43,220 nt of DNA from CALREA01 sp041674865 (GTDB lineage: Bacteria; Patescibacteriota; Gracilibacteria; UBA1369; UBA12463): assembly GCA_041674865.1 (NCBI GenBank), contig JBAYUX010000004.1, positions 1 through 43,220 of the forward strand, given 5' to 3'. A program made the translations under genes and the position numbers. The stretch's first letter is position 1; the number at the start of each line of letters is the position of its first letter. The notes beneath the pieces were generated by a model. It was not told the origin of the DNA. It was given only the letters and a program-made list of their open reading frames with translations, and searched no databases. Shown here in pieces: positions 33,444 to 42,285 of this stretch.

Positions 33444-33996
33444 GGTATGTGAGATTTAAGACATAAGTAAGAACGGCCTGCCCTTGATCGTTTTGGTTTT
33501 TTGAAATCGTCGGAACAAAAACGCTACTAAAGACGGATGACTTAGAAAAGGCACTCACCACGTCGGCAACATCGTTATAGGGACTCTGACTTCCAGCAAC
33601 CGTCTTCATACTCATAATAAGCTTTCCATCACTACTACCAGAGTATGAGAGGAAGTCGGATTTTGCGGCTCCAGTTTTTGCATCCTTTGGCATAACGAGA
33701 AGCGCATCGTGAACCACCTTGGACCAATAAATGCGCTGACTATCGATTTTATCCAGAACCTGCTTTGCTTTCTGAAGATAACCCACTTTTTTCTGAGTGA
33801 GCGTATTAACCTGTTGCTGCAATTGTGTAGTCTCCTGGCCATAAACCTCTGCCTCCTTTTTTGTAGAGAGCTGAGCCACAAAAAGGTAGACGACATATGC
33901 CAATAAGAGTAGACTCAAAACTACTGCTAAGAGAAAGAAGGACAAAGCTGGACTACGAGGAGCTTGTGACTGATCTTGCGGGGTAAAAGTAGACAT
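33433..33996 (-). CDS. pilN: PilN-like pilus assembly protein
   Basis: A 187-residue protein: a short cytoplasmic tail, a membrane helix (residues 19-41, ALSFFLLAVVLSLLLLAYVVYLFV), a coiled coil (about 45-85) and a small domain. First gene of the operon. PilM, which usually binds the PilN tail, is not next to it. The call is by topology and position; sequence alone would be weak. Confidence 0.72.
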   Translation of the reverse strand: MSTFTPQDQSQAPRSPALSFFLLAVVLSLLLLAYVVYLFVAQLSTKKEAEVYGQETTQLQQQVNTLTQKKVGYLQKAKQVLDKIDSQRIYWSKVVHDALLVMPKDAKTGAAKSDFLSYSGSSDGKLIMSMKTVAGSQSPYNDVADVVSAFSKSSVFSSVFVPTISKNQNDQGQAVLTYVLNLTYHGE

Positions 33997-34024
33997 AGGA
34001 TGCGATTTATTTTTATTTCATAGT

Positions 34025-34053
34025 ATTATACCAAATTTTGAAGCTTAGAGCAA
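34025..34053 (-). promoter_or_regulatory. Promoter of the pilus operon
   Basis: On the minus strand TTGCTC (34048-34053), a 17-base spacer and TATAAT (34025-34030). On the plus strand an overlapping TATTAT (34024-34029) serves the RNHCP gene, so the two transcripts start back to back. Confidence 0.68.
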
Positions 34054-34427
34054 GTAAGAATCCGTCTCCATCCACACCCAAGAAAGAGCCACAAGATCAG
34101 CTTCGAAAGCGCCTCATCGCTCGAAAAGACCCCTTTGTATGTGCCAATTGTGGAGCTAAAAACCTCAGAACTTCGGGAAAACCGCTCAACCACCGCTCAA
34201 AATGCCTTTATTCTCTTCACGTAGATGAAGCTATTCCTGGCGACAGACAGAGTCAGTGTCAAGGACTTATGAAGCCGGAAACCGTCTCGATCGGAAGAAA
34301 AGGAATCTACATCATCACTCATCAATGCACCAACTGCGGGAAAGTCATTCCCAACCAGGCCGCGCCAGACGACAATATCGACCTCATCATTAGTCTCATA
34401 AACGCCAATCCAAAGCTCGCTCGATAA
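34038..34427 (+). CDS. RNHCP domain protein
   Basis: A 129-residue protein whose middle matches the RNHCP family: FVCANCGAKNL, LNHRSKCLYSLHVDE (the RNHCP core in a variant form), GDRQSQCQGLMKPE and QCTNCGKVIPN. Cys and His pairs should bind zinc; nucleic acid binding is likely but unproven. No ATG is available, so the TTG at 34038 is taken as start; it lies 8 bases after a -10 box (TATTAT). The basic N terminus (30 residues) is disordered. tilS follows after 9 bases. Confidence 0.82.
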   Translation: MKLRASKNPSPSTPKKEPQDQLRKRLIARKDPFVCANCGAKNLRTSGKPLNHRSKCLYSLHVDEAIPGDRQSQCQGLMKPETVSIGRKGIYIITHQCTNCGKVIPNQAAPDDNIDLIISLINANPKLAR

Positions 34428-34436
34428 TCTAAATCT

Positions 34437-35894
34437 ATGAAAAAGCCGAACAAAAAGAATCAAAAAAAGAGTATCAAGGAAAAGATGAAGGACATACCGT
34501 CTATTCTTGAAAACACTGTGGAGGCAATTGTAACTCACTATGTTGAAGAAAACGGAACAATCATCGTTGGCGTATCCGGAGGGTCAGACTCAATGGCGCT
34601 TCTCTCTGTTTTGAGAAAAATCTCAATCAACCATCCGATGAATATCGTCGTAGCACACGTCAATCATAAGCTCCGAGGACGAGCAAGTGATCTCGATGAA
34701 CGACTCGTTCGTGCAACAGCAAAGAAATACAGACTCGACTGCGACGTTGAACGTGTCGACGTAGAAGCCTATAGTAAAAGCCAAAAACTCACACTCGAAG
34801 AGGCCGGACGAAATATTCGAAAGGCATTCTTTTTCCGACTCAAAGAACGATATGGTGCAACTCAAATCTTCACGGCACATCACCGTGATGACAACGTTGA
34901 GACGATGCTTTTCAATCTCATTCGCGGATCAAGTGTTCGAGGATTGAGTGGAATTCAGATGGTTGCGAAAGGGATCATTCGTCCCCTTCTCGATTTTTCA
35001 AAAGAAGAACTTGTCAGCTACTGCCGACGAAAAAAAATCACCTTCCGAGAAGATGCAACCAACAAGGAAACTATATATACACGAAATTATATTCGTCATA
35101 TTGTGATTCCTGCGATCGAAAAACTCAATCCAAGTTTCAAAAGTAATTTCCATGAAAAGAGCTTCTACTTCAGCGAAATTGACGAGATGCTTACATCTCT
35201 TTCTCTTGAATTTATTAAATTATTTTGCGAAGTTTCCCCTACTGAAATCATCTGCCCAATCGGACCATTGAAAGGATTGTTTCCAACAGTTCAGAAAAAC
35301 GTGATTCAATCTATCTATGAAATCTTTCATGGATCAACTGAACTTCTCACAACGGACAATATCAACGACTTCCTCGATATTATTCAAAAAGAGCGAACTG
35401 GTAGTGAGAAAATCTTAGGAAATCGATTGAGTATTACCATCGCTTACGGGAAAGCGCACTTTCAAAAAGAAAAAACATTCGACAAGCCACATCTCACCGA
35501 AGACGTTATTCTTCTCCCAATGCCAGGAAGCTTGAGCTTTCCAGGTGGAAAAATTATCACACGTATCCATCAGAAAATTCCAAAGAAGACGAAGAAGGAT
35601 GCCGTCTACGTGAGCTTACGCAAGCCAGATAATCAATTCTTCATCCGAAGTGTCAAAGACGGAGATCGATTTCATCCAACTGGCATGAGCGGAAGTAAAA
35701 AGGTTCAGGACTTCTTTGTAGATAAAAAAATCCGAAGAGAACTTCGAAAAAATATTCCAATTATCGTTGATGATGATGGAAAGATTGTCGCTGTTGGAAA
35801 ATATCGCATCGACAAGGGTGCCGATCCAAAACTTTTTGAATCACCGGTAATCGAAATTCAGATTCTCGACGAAAAGCACGAACATGATGAGTAA
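34437..35894 (+). CDS. tilS: tRNA(Ile)-lysidine synthase
   Basis: A 485-residue enzyme that changes C34 of tRNA-Ile(CAU) to lysidine. The PP-loop SGGSDS is at residues 47-52, followed by VVAHVNHKLRG, the long insertion and FTAHHRDDNVETMLFNLIRGS with RPLLDFSKEEL. The C-terminal TilS domain (SVKDGDRFHPTGMSGSKKVQDFFVDKKI) is also present. tilS next to ftsH is a common order in bacteria, here without hpt between them. Confidence 0.95.
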   Translation: MKKPNKKNQKKSIKEKMKDIPSILENTVEAIVTHYVEENGTIIVGVSGGSDSMALLSVLRKISINHPMNIVVAHVNHKLRGRASDLDERLVRATAKKYRLDCDVERVDVEAYSKSQKLTLEEAGRNIRKAFFFRLKERYGATQIFTAHHRDDNVETMLFNLIRGSSVRGLSGIQMVAKGIIRPLLDFSKEELVSYCRRKKITFREDATNKETIYTRNYIRHIVIPAIEKLNPSFKSNFHEKSFYFSEIDEMLTSLSLEFIKLFCEVSPTEIICPIGPLKGLFPTVQKNVIQSIYEIFHGSTELLTTDNINDFLDIIQKERTGSEKILGNRLSITIAYGKAHFQKEKTFDKPHLTEDVILLPMPGSLSFPGGKIITRIHQKIPKKTKKDAVYVSLRKPDNQFFIRSVKDGDRFHPTGMSGSKKVQDFFVDKKIRRELRKNIPIIVDDDGKIVAVGKYRIDKGADPKLFESPVIEIQILDEKHEHDE

Positions 35895-35908
35895 GCCCAG
35901 GAAGAACC

Positions 35909-35937
35909 TTGGTTCAAGGACAGAAAAAGAGTAAAAT
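35909..35937 (+). promoter_or_regulatory. Promoter for ftsH with an inverted repeat on the -35 box
   Basis: TTGGTT (35909-35914), 17 bases and TAAAAT (35932-35937). CCTTG-GTT-CAAGG (35907-35919) is a perfect inverted repeat over the -35 box and could bind a repressor. Leader about 48 bases. Confidence 0.55.
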
Positions 35938-35991
35938 AGTGGCGCATTTCCTACATACGTTTCTTATTAACATTTCTTGACTCAATGCAAT

Positions 35992-37869
35992 ATGAATCCA
36001 GCTCCTCAGAAAAAACAAAATAGCTTTCTTTACCTCATTATCATTGCTCTTGTCATAAGTGCAGGATTTCTTTTGTGGTCAAGAAATGCAGAAATCTCAA
36101 CAAAAGTAAGTCTCAATACTATTATCCAAGAAGTGAAGGACGGAAAGATTGAAGCGATTAATATTGTAAAGAATCAGCTCGATATCACGAGAACTGATGG
36201 AAGCAAAGAATACGCGTACAAAGAAGGATCCCAGGATCTCTACGACCTTCTCGATAAAGGCGGAGTATCAAAAGATCAGGTCGCTCAGATGAAAATCGAG
36301 GTAACGCCAACTGAGTCGAGTGACTTCTGGCTCAATCTCATTATGAGCGCCTTCCCAATTATTTTGATCGTTGCTGTACTCGCATACATGATGAAGCAGG
36401 CACAGAGCAGTAATAACCAGGCAATGTCATTTAGTAAGAGTAAGGCAAAACTCTATGACAAAGAAAAAGGAAAGACGACATTCGAAGATGTAGCAGGTGC
36501 AGAAGAAGCAAAACAGGAACTCGTAGAAATCGTCGACTTCTTAAAAAATCCAGGAAAGTATTTGGAAATTGGTGCGAAAATTCCAAAGGGCGTCTTGCTC
36601 GTTGGTTCGCCAGGTACAGGTAAAACGCTGCTTGCACGAGCCGTTGCTGGCGAGGCAGGCGTTCCATTCTTCTCAATCTCTGGTTCAGAATTCGTCGAAA
36701 TGTTTGTGGGTGTTGGTGCGTCACGCGTACGAGACTTATTCAAGAAAGCAGCACGCAATGCTCCATGTATTATCTTCATCGATGAAATTGATGCCGTCGG
36801 AAGACACCGCGGTGCGGGAGTTGGCGGCGGCCATGATGAACGCGAGCAAACCCTCAACCAAATCCTCACGGAGATGGATGGATTCGAGAAGGATACCAAT
36901 GTTATTGTCATGGCCGCCACAAACCGACCAGACATTCTCGATCCAGCCCTCCTTCGTCCAGGACGTTTCGACCGACGTGTTGTTGTCGATCTTCCGGATC
37001 TTCCAGATCGTATCGCTATTCTCAAAGTTCACGGCCGAAACAAGCCACTTGCTGACGACGTCGATCTTGAAAAAATTGGAAAGCACACGCCTGGTTTCTC
37101 TGGTGCCGATCTCGAAAATCTCATGAACGAGGCAGCTATTCTTGCCGCTCGACACAATCGAAAAACAATCCTCATGGACGACCTCGAGAAGTCGATTGAA
37201 AAAGTTCTCATGGGTCCTGAACGAAAGTCTCGCGTCCTCAATGAAAAAGAAAAAAAGATCACCGCCTTCCATGAAGTTGGTCACGCAATTGTTGGTCATC
37301 TCACGGAAAACTGCGATCCAGTTCAAAAGATTTCTATCGTCTCACGTGGCATGGCTCTCGGTGTCACCTGGTTCGTTCCAGACGAAGACAAGCATCTCTA
37401 CGCACGAGCGAAGTTCATCGACGAGATGGCGTCACTCCTTGGTGGTTACTGCGCGGAAGAAGTCTTCTTCGGTGATGTTACGACTGGTGCAAGTAACGAC
37501 CTCGAGAAGGCCACAGGAATCGCACGTCGCATGGTAACTGAGTACGGAATGTCCGATCTTGGACAGGTCATCTACGGTGAAAAAAATCACGAAGTATTTA
37601 TCGGACGAGATCTCGGTCATGCAAAGAACTATTCCGAATCAATGGCGCAAAAAATCGATGAGGCCGTAAAGAAATATGTCGACGAGGCATACAAACATGC
37701 AAAGGATACAATCACAAAGAACAAGAAACTTATGGAAAAAATTGCAGGAGAACTCATTGAAAAAGAAACACTCAACCGCGACGAGTTCCTCGCACATTTC
37801 GACTCTCCAGAAAAGGAACTCGAAAAGGAACAGAAGAAAGATGCTGAGAAAAAAGGAAAGGTCGCGTAA
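35992..37869 (+). CDS. ftsH: ATP-dependent zinc metalloprotease FtsH
   Basis: A 625-residue membrane protease. Two helices (about 15-32 and 115-135) flank a small external domain. The AAA module has Walker A GSPGTGKT at 205-212, Walker B IIFIDEIDAVG and the SRH ATNRPDILDPALLRPGRFDR. The zinc site is HEVGH (427-431), with Val in the place usually held by Ala, and the third ligand Asp is probably in TGASNDLEKAT. It degrades unassembled membrane proteins. ATG at 35992 is preferred to a TTG five codons upstream. Confidence 0.96.
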   Translation: MNPAPQKKQNSFLYLIIIALVISAGFLLWSRNAEISTKVSLNTIIQEVKDGKIEAINIVKNQLDITRTDGSKEYAYKEGSQDLYDLLDKGGVSKDQVAQMKIEVTPTESSDFWLNLIMSAFPIILIVAVLAYMMKQAQSSNNQAMSFSKSKAKLYDKEKGKTTFEDVAGAEEAKQELVEIVDFLKNPGKYLEIGAKIPKGVLLVGSPGTGKTLLARAVAGEAGVPFFSISGSEFVEMFVGVGASRVRDLFKKAARNAPCIIFIDEIDAVGRHRGAGVGGGHDEREQTLNQILTEMDGFEKDTNVIVMAATNRPDILDPALLRPGRFDRRVVVDLPDLPDRIAILKVHGRNKPLADDVDLEKIGKHTPGFSGADLENLMNEAAILAARHNRKTILMDDLEKSIEKVLMGPERKSRVLNEKEKKITAFHEVGHAIVGHLTENCDPVQKISIVSRGMALGVTWFVPDEDKHLYARAKFIDEMASLLGGYCAEEVFFGDVTTGASNDLEKATGIARRMVTEYGMSDLGQVIYGEKNHEVFIGRDLGHAKNYSESMAQKIDEAVKKYVDEAYKHAKDTITKNKKLMEKIAGELIEKETLNRDEFLAHFDSPEKELEKEQKKDAEKKGKVA

Positions 37870-37929
37870 TATTCATCGACGATATACAACTAAAATCCCC
37901 TCCCACTCACCTCCTCACTCAAACTTCCT

Positions 37930-38301
37930 ATGGCTCAAAAACCATCAACACCAATTGGTCATTACGATGAACAAGAGGGCCAGCTCGCCCTCGATATCTA
38001 TCAGACCGACTCAGAAATCATCATTCTCTCTGCTGTCGCTGGCGTCACAGAAGATGAACTCAACATCTCTGTCACGGATGAAGTTCTCACGATTAAAGGC
38101 AAACGGAAGCTCGACGACAAGGTTCCAGAGGAAGATTATCTGACCAAAGAGTGCTTCTGGGGGGACTTTTCACGCTCAATTGTCTTGCCAGCCTCCGCTG
38201 ATTCTGCAAAAATAGCCGCCTCATTCAAAAATGGAATTCTCCGCATAGCCATACCAAAAGTCGAGAAACTCCAGACAAAAGTTATTCGCATCAAAACCTA
38301 A
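37930..38301 (+). CDS. Hsp20 small heat shock protein
   Basis: A 123-residue alpha-crystallin domain protein with a short N-terminal arm (residues 1-15), beta-strands such as EIIILSAVAGVTEDELNISV and LTIKGKRKLDD, and the signature FKNGILRIAIPK. It ends in an IxI-like VIRIKT, as in oligomerising small Hsps. A chaperone that holds unfolded proteins; placing it behind ftsH suggests a shared protein-quality role. No CIRCE or HAIR-like element was seen in the CT-rich leader. Confidence 0.92.
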   Translation: MAQKPSTPIGHYDEQEGQLALDIYQTDSEIIILSAVAGVTEDELNISVTDEVLTIKGKRKLDDKVPEEDYLTKECFWGDFSRSIVLPASADSAKIAASFKNGILRIAIPKVEKLQTKVIRIKT

Positions 38302-38317
38302 ATAGCGCCCAACCCAC

Positions 38318-39205
38318 ATGACTCAAAAAATTCGAAAAGCCGTCTTCCCTGCCGCAGGATTTGGAACGAGATTCCTTCCCGCCACCAAGTCTCAGCCAAA
38401 AGAGATGCTTCCAATCGTCGACAAGCCAGTCATTCAATATCTCGTTGAGGAAGCTGTCGATTCTGGCATCACGGAAATCATTATCGTCACCGGTCGTGGT
38501 AAGCGCGCCATCGAAGATCACTTCGACTCATCGTGGGAACTCGAACACAATCTCGTCGAAAAAGGAAAACACAACCTCCTCAAAGACATTCGAAAAATTT
38601 CAAAACTTGCGAAGTTCATCTACGTTCGTCAGTCTGAACCAAAAGGCGACGGAGACGCTATTCTCTGCGCAAAAGAAGTCATCGGCAACGAACCATTCGC
38701 CGTACTTTTCGGTGACGACATTATCGCTAACAAAGTTCCAGGAACCAAACAGCTCCTCGATCAGTTTTATGAAAAGCAGGCATCGATCATCGCACTCGAC
38801 AAAGTTGAGCCAAACAAAACGCATCTCTACGGAATCATCGGCCCAAATCTCAGTGTCAAAACTGGCGACAAACGTCTCTACGAAATCGAGACACTCGTTG
38901 AAAAACCAAAACCAGAAAAAGCTCCAAGCAATCTCGCGATCATCGGAAAGTATATTCTCACGCCGGAAATCATTGCCGCACTTGAAAAGGCCAACGCAAG
39001 TCACCCAGATGGCGAACTTCGCCTCATCGACGGTCTCCGTGAACTCGGCAAGTCTCAAAAAATCTATGGCTACGAAGTTGAAGGCCAGCATTACGACACC
39101 GGCGACAAACTCGGTCTCATCAAGGCAACCATCGACTTCGCACTTCTAAGACCAGACCTCGGCCCAGAACTTAAAAAGTATCTGAAAGATTTGTTCAAAG
39201 TATAA
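38318..39205 (+). CDS. galU: UTP-glucose-1-phosphate uridylyltransferase
   Basis: A 295-residue nucleotidyltransferase that makes UDP-glucose for surface polysaccharides. Signature AAGFGTRFLPATKSQPKEMLPI at residues 11-32, metal-site segment VLFGDDII, LVEKPKPEKAPSN with the substrate Lys, and GKYILTPEI. Length and all motifs normal. It begins 16 bases after the Hsp20 stop. Confidence 0.96.
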   Translation: MTQKIRKAVFPAAGFGTRFLPATKSQPKEMLPIVDKPVIQYLVEEAVDSGITEIIIVTGRGKRAIEDHFDSSWELEHNLVEKGKHNLLKDIRKISKLAKFIYVRQSEPKGDGDAILCAKEVIGNEPFAVLFGDDIIANKVPGTKQLLDQFYEKQASIIALDKVEPNKTHLYGIIGPNLSVKTGDKRLYEIETLVEKPKPEKAPSNLAIIGKYILTPEIIAALEKANASHPDGELRLIDGLRELGKSQKIYGYEVEGQHYDTGDKLGLIKATIDFALLRPDLGPELKKYLKDLFKV

Positions 39206-39233
39206 ATACATAATATCTATAACTCTCTCTTGT

Positions 39234-39530
39234 ATGGATGAAAGGGGTCCTTTTGACGACGATACAGCAACTACAGCAGAACCACTCAGCACGAGTGCTC
39301 GATTATTTCAAAGCGCAATGGCCGACGAACAAACAACACATGACGATCCTACAAGAACCATTGGAATAGAAGATTTTGTGCGGCATCTCGATCAACAAGA
39401 AAGAATGCGTGGCCCACGAGCCCGAATACGACCTACGGTGCCAAAAGGCCGTCCAGAAGTTCCTGACCTAGACTTCTCAAGTCTCACAAAACCAACTCGG
39501 AATGCAATTGGAGACAAAATAGATCTGTAA
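39234..39530 (+). CDS. Small polar protein of unknown function
   Basis: A 98-residue acidic then basic protein, with no hydrophobic helix and probably disordered: DDDTATTAEPLSTSAR at the start, RMRGPRARIRPTVPKGRPEVPDLDFSSL near the end. It follows galU by 28 bases behind a CT-rich leader. No family recognised. Codon use and start context resemble real genes here. Confidence 0.5.
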   Translation: MDERGPFDDDTATTAEPLSTSARLFQSAMADEQTTHDDPTRTIGIEDFVRHLDQQERMRGPRARIRPTVPKGRPEVPDLDFSSLTKPTRNAIGDKIDL

Positions 39531-39578
39531 GCCAAAAGGTCACACCGAAAGTCATAAAAATGAGCCACTGCGCACATA

Positions 39579-39607
39579 TTGCCGTTTAGCTTCATTTGTG
39601 ATATAAT
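39579..39607 (+). promoter_or_regulatory. Promoter for the SGNH-fold gene
   Basis: TTGCCG (39579-39584), 17 bases and TATAAT (39602-39607), with an A-rich leader of about 17 bases. Confidence 0.6.
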
Positions 39608-39630
39608 AAAAAGAAACATAAAAATACACA

Positions 39631-40941
39631 ATGGCAGGACCAGAAGCGCAACCAAAAGCACCCGAACAGCCAAAGGACATTCCTGGTTTCAAAGGACTGG
39701 AACGTATGGAAAAAATAGACGCCCTCAAAAAGGGTGGTGCCTTTCGTGAATTCCTCGACAAAGTTGTGTCAATTCGAAGCAATCCAGAGCAGCAAAAAAA
39801 GGTTGCCGAGGCCTTACAAAAAATCGATAGCGATCCGAATCTCAACGACGATCAGAAAAAAGAACAACTTCGTTCACAGCCTCAAGCAGACCTCCTTGCT
39901 ATCATCGGAAAAAATATTGAGTTCGGGGAAAAGGGCATGAACGTCACGCTCGACTTTGGCAAACTCGCTTTTGCCGAACAAAAAGGCATTGGTGCCGGTC
40001 ACCTCTTCCCGCCAAATGCAAGTAACGTCTCTTTCGGCGGAGAAAGTAATGGCACAGAAACGAAGCGTTCGCCGGGCACACGTGGTGGTGAATACCGATC
40101 AAGAAAAAATAAATACATGTCGAGTTTCACGGGAACTAAGCTCTTCATCGCCTACAAAGACATTATGCCATTCGATGCAAAACAAATGGAAAGCGCCACA
40201 AAACTAGAAAAAGATTCCATGCAAAAAGTACAAGCAACCGTCGGAGAAGCACACAGTGCCCAAGCAGGACTTCGTGGAAGCGAGAAGCTCACGCCACCGG
40301 CATCAGCACCAACAGAACAAGCACGAGCAGCGCAAACCGAACCATCGTTAGCACGAGGAGGAGAATCAAACGAAATTCAAGTTACGCGCAGACCTGTATT
40401 TATCGGAGATTCACAGGTTCAAGGCCTCAAGGGAAGTCTCGCCAAAAAAGGCATACGATCTTTTGATTATGTAGGAAAAACCATGCAGAGTATTGCGGCC
40501 AACATCAGAGCGCTCCCAGAGCAAGATCGACAAGCAATTAAAAATGCAGACACAGTCGTATTTCAGTGTGGTGGAAATAATTTAGCGGGGAGAGAGGGAT
40601 ATCCTCTAAAAAAGATGCAGGATAATTTTTATCTTATGATCAGCGCAATCAAAAGTATTAATCCAGATGCAAAAATTCGGGTTGGAACCCTCATGGCGCC
40701 CGGAGAACACTCATCCAACAAACCAACTCGTGCAGCCTATAACGCATGGCTTAAAGAAGAAGCTGTCAGAACAGGAAAGTTTTCAATCGTAGATACTTAC
40801 GCCATTACCGAGGATCCAAACAATCCAGGTCATCGCATAGAGCAACTCTTTGGTGGAGCAAGTAATCCTCACCTTAAATGGAAGGAATACTCTAAATTAA
40901 GTCCAAAACTTCTCGAAGCCATCAACTACCAGGCAGCATAA
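39631..40941 (+). CDS. SGNH-hydrolase-fold protein with helical N-terminal half
   Basis: The protein has 436 residues. The N-terminal 200 residues are Lys/Glu/Gln-rich and contain short helical repeats (KKVAEALQKIDSDPNLNDDQKK). After an Ala/Pro/Glu linker, residues 253-436 form an SGNH domain. Block I is FIGDSQVQG with Ser261; block III is CGGNN with Asn316. Block V has NPHLKW with His414. The Asp normally three residues before the His is a Ser, so the catalytic triad looks incomplete. No signal peptide. Hydrolase activity is uncertain. Confidence 0.75.
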   Translation: MAGPEAQPKAPEQPKDIPGFKGLERMEKIDALKKGGAFREFLDKVVSIRSNPEQQKKVAEALQKIDSDPNLNDDQKKEQLRSQPQADLLAIIGKNIEFGEKGMNVTLDFGKLAFAEQKGIGAGHLFPPNASNVSFGGESNGTETKRSPGTRGGEYRSRKNKYMSSFTGTKLFIAYKDIMPFDAKQMESATKLEKDSMQKVQATVGEAHSAQAGLRGSEKLTPPASAPTEQARAAQTEPSLARGGESNEIQVTRRPVFIGDSQVQGLKGSLAKKGIRSFDYVGKTMQSIAANIRALPEQDRQAIKNADTVVFQCGGNNLAGREGYPLKKMQDNFYLMISAIKSINPDAKIRVGTLMAPGEHSSNKPTRAAYNAWLKEEAVRTGKFSIVDTYAITEDPNNPGHRIEQLFGGASNPHLKWKEYSKLSPKLLEAINYQAA

Positions 40942-40996
40942 TTCCAGCTTCAAAAAGACATACAGCCTATGAATCATATATAGGATGCCTATTTCC

Positions 40997-41026
40997 GTGC
41001 GTACACGCTTGTGTCTCCTTGCGCAC
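40997..41026. repeat. Hairpin in the gap before the TPR gene
   Basis: GTGCG and CGCAC close a stem that contains ACAC-GCTT-GTGT. It lies in the 288-base gap 40942-41229, which otherwise holds only the promoter of the TPR gene. It may end the SGNH transcript, though no clear T run follows. Confidence 0.35.
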
Positions 41027-41105
41027 AGAAAATTAGTATTAGAAATCTTCCGTAATTTTTAGCAATAGCACATAAGAAAGTTATGCACAAAACGCTCTAT
41101 GGTTC

Positions 41106-41134
41106 TTGAAAAAGAACGCATTTTCTGCTATTAT
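41106..41134 (+). promoter_or_regulatory. Promoter for the TPR gene with a hairpin on the -35 box
   Basis: TTGAAA (41106-41111), 17 bases and TATTAT (41129-41134). GTTCTT-GAAA-AAGAAC (41102-41117) is a perfect inverted repeat covering the -35 box. The leader of about 90 bases is A-rich. Confidence 0.62.
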
Positions 41135-41229
41135 ATCTAGATGCATTGATCGAGGTTCGCAAAGCAAAAACATGCAAACGAACTAATCAACACATCAAAA
41201 TACAAAATAAAAATCTAAACAAAATTTCT

Positions 41230-41850
41230 ATGTACGACATGCAATCGCTGCTCGAGGAGGCTGAAACAAAAAAGCAACATGGCGATCACCAGGAGGCGAT
41301 CAAAATTTGCGAACGCATCTTGAACTACGATCTCGACTTCACAGAGGCGTATGAAGAAATTGCTGACAACTATCTCACCCTTCGTGAATATCAGAAGGCG
41401 AAGCGTGCACTTGACCGAGCTATTGCTCTCGACCCACAGAGTCCAAACGGAAACTACCTCATGGGATTCGTCTATTCTTGCATGGGAAAGTGGAAGACAT
41501 CTATTGAATATCTCGAAAAAGCAGAAGAGCTCTTCCCTAATCACCCAGAAATTCTCCGATGCCTCGGCTGGAGCATTTATCACAACGGCGAAAAGCGACA
41601 AGGTGTCATTCTCCTCGAACGAGCATTAAACCTCGCACCAAACGACGCATTGATCTTGACCGACCTTGGCGTTCTCTATATGAATGAGAAAAACTTCGAA
41701 CGCGCTATGCGAATGTTTACGAAGGTACTTGTATTAGATCCAGAAAACGTAAAAGCTCGAGAATGTCTCAATGCAGTAAAGTTCTTCGCCACTGAATACG
41801 GAAAGCTGAAGGGACAGTTGAGTGGTGATACTGCGGCGGAACAGGAATAA
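41230..41850 (+). CDS. TPR-repeat protein
   Basis: A 206-residue soluble protein made of about five tetratricopeptide repeats. Clear copies are GDHQEAIKICERILNYDLDFTEAY, REYQKAKRALDRAIALDPQSPNGN, GKWKTSIEYLEKAEELFPNHPE, EKRQGVILLERALNLAPNDA and KNFERAMRMFTKVLVLDPENVKA. TPR stacks bind peptides or proteins as scaffolds. ATG at 41230 is chosen over a TTG at 41146 because the repeats start right after it. No membrane segment. Confidence 0.88.
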   Translation: MYDMQSLLEEAETKKQHGDHQEAIKICERILNYDLDFTEAYEEIADNYLTLREYQKAKRALDRAIALDPQSPNGNYLMGFVYSCMGKWKTSIEYLEKAEELFPNHPEILRCLGWSIYHNGEKRQGVILLERALNLAPNDALILTDLGVLYMNEKNFERAMRMFTKVLVLDPENVKARECLNAVKFFATEYGKLKGQLSGDTAAEQE

Positions 41851-41876
41851 ACAAAAACAATTCATCACAAAAAAAC

Positions 41877-42275
41877 ATGGGTGCAAACCAACCTAACAAC
41901 AATACTGAATCAGAACAAGGACAAGTCTACGTAGTCGGAATTCGACCGCATCAGCGACTTCTTTCAGTGATGCAAAAATATACAACAAGAGAGTGTGGAA
42001 TTGTGATCAATGCCGCTCCACTTATCATGGATGAGGGAGATGTGTCTTATATAGAGAGTGAAATAAGAGAAGTTGAAGACTTTATACAAAGAAATCCAAA
42101 TAATCTTTCAGCGCAAGACCTTCGGACGATGCGAGGCTATGTAGAGGAAAGACGAGAACAATTAGTCGCGATACAGGACAAAGAAGTTGAAGACACCGCA
42201 GTAATGACCCGAGTACCTCGACCTCAGCCACAAGAATCAGGCCCCCGAGCTTGGCTCAGGAGAATATTGGGATAA
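41877..42275 (+). CDS. Unknown protein, 132 residues
   Basis: No family recognised. The middle is charged and probably helical (DVSYIESEIREVEDFIQRNP, LRTMRGYVEERREQLVAIQDKEVED), preceded by a short beta-like stretch (GQVYVVGIRPHQRLLSVMQKY). The end is Pro/Arg-rich (PRPQPQESGPRAWLRRILG) and could be an amphipathic anchor. It starts 26 bases after the TPR gene, and the next gene begins 10 bases after its stop, so the three are likely one operon. Confidence 0.65.
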   Translation: MGANQPNNNTESEQGQVYVVGIRPHQRLLSVMQKYTTRECGIVINAAPLIMDEGDVSYIESEIREVEDFIQRNPNNLSAQDLRTMRGYVEERREQLVAIQDKEVEDTAVMTRVPRPQPQESGPRAWLRRILG

Positions 42276-42285
42276 ACACAACCCC

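Noticed and set aside
37676..38143. 155-residue frame across the end of ftsH and the start of the Hsp20 gene
   Set aside because: Shadow of two clear genes; Ser/Arg-rich and without family features.
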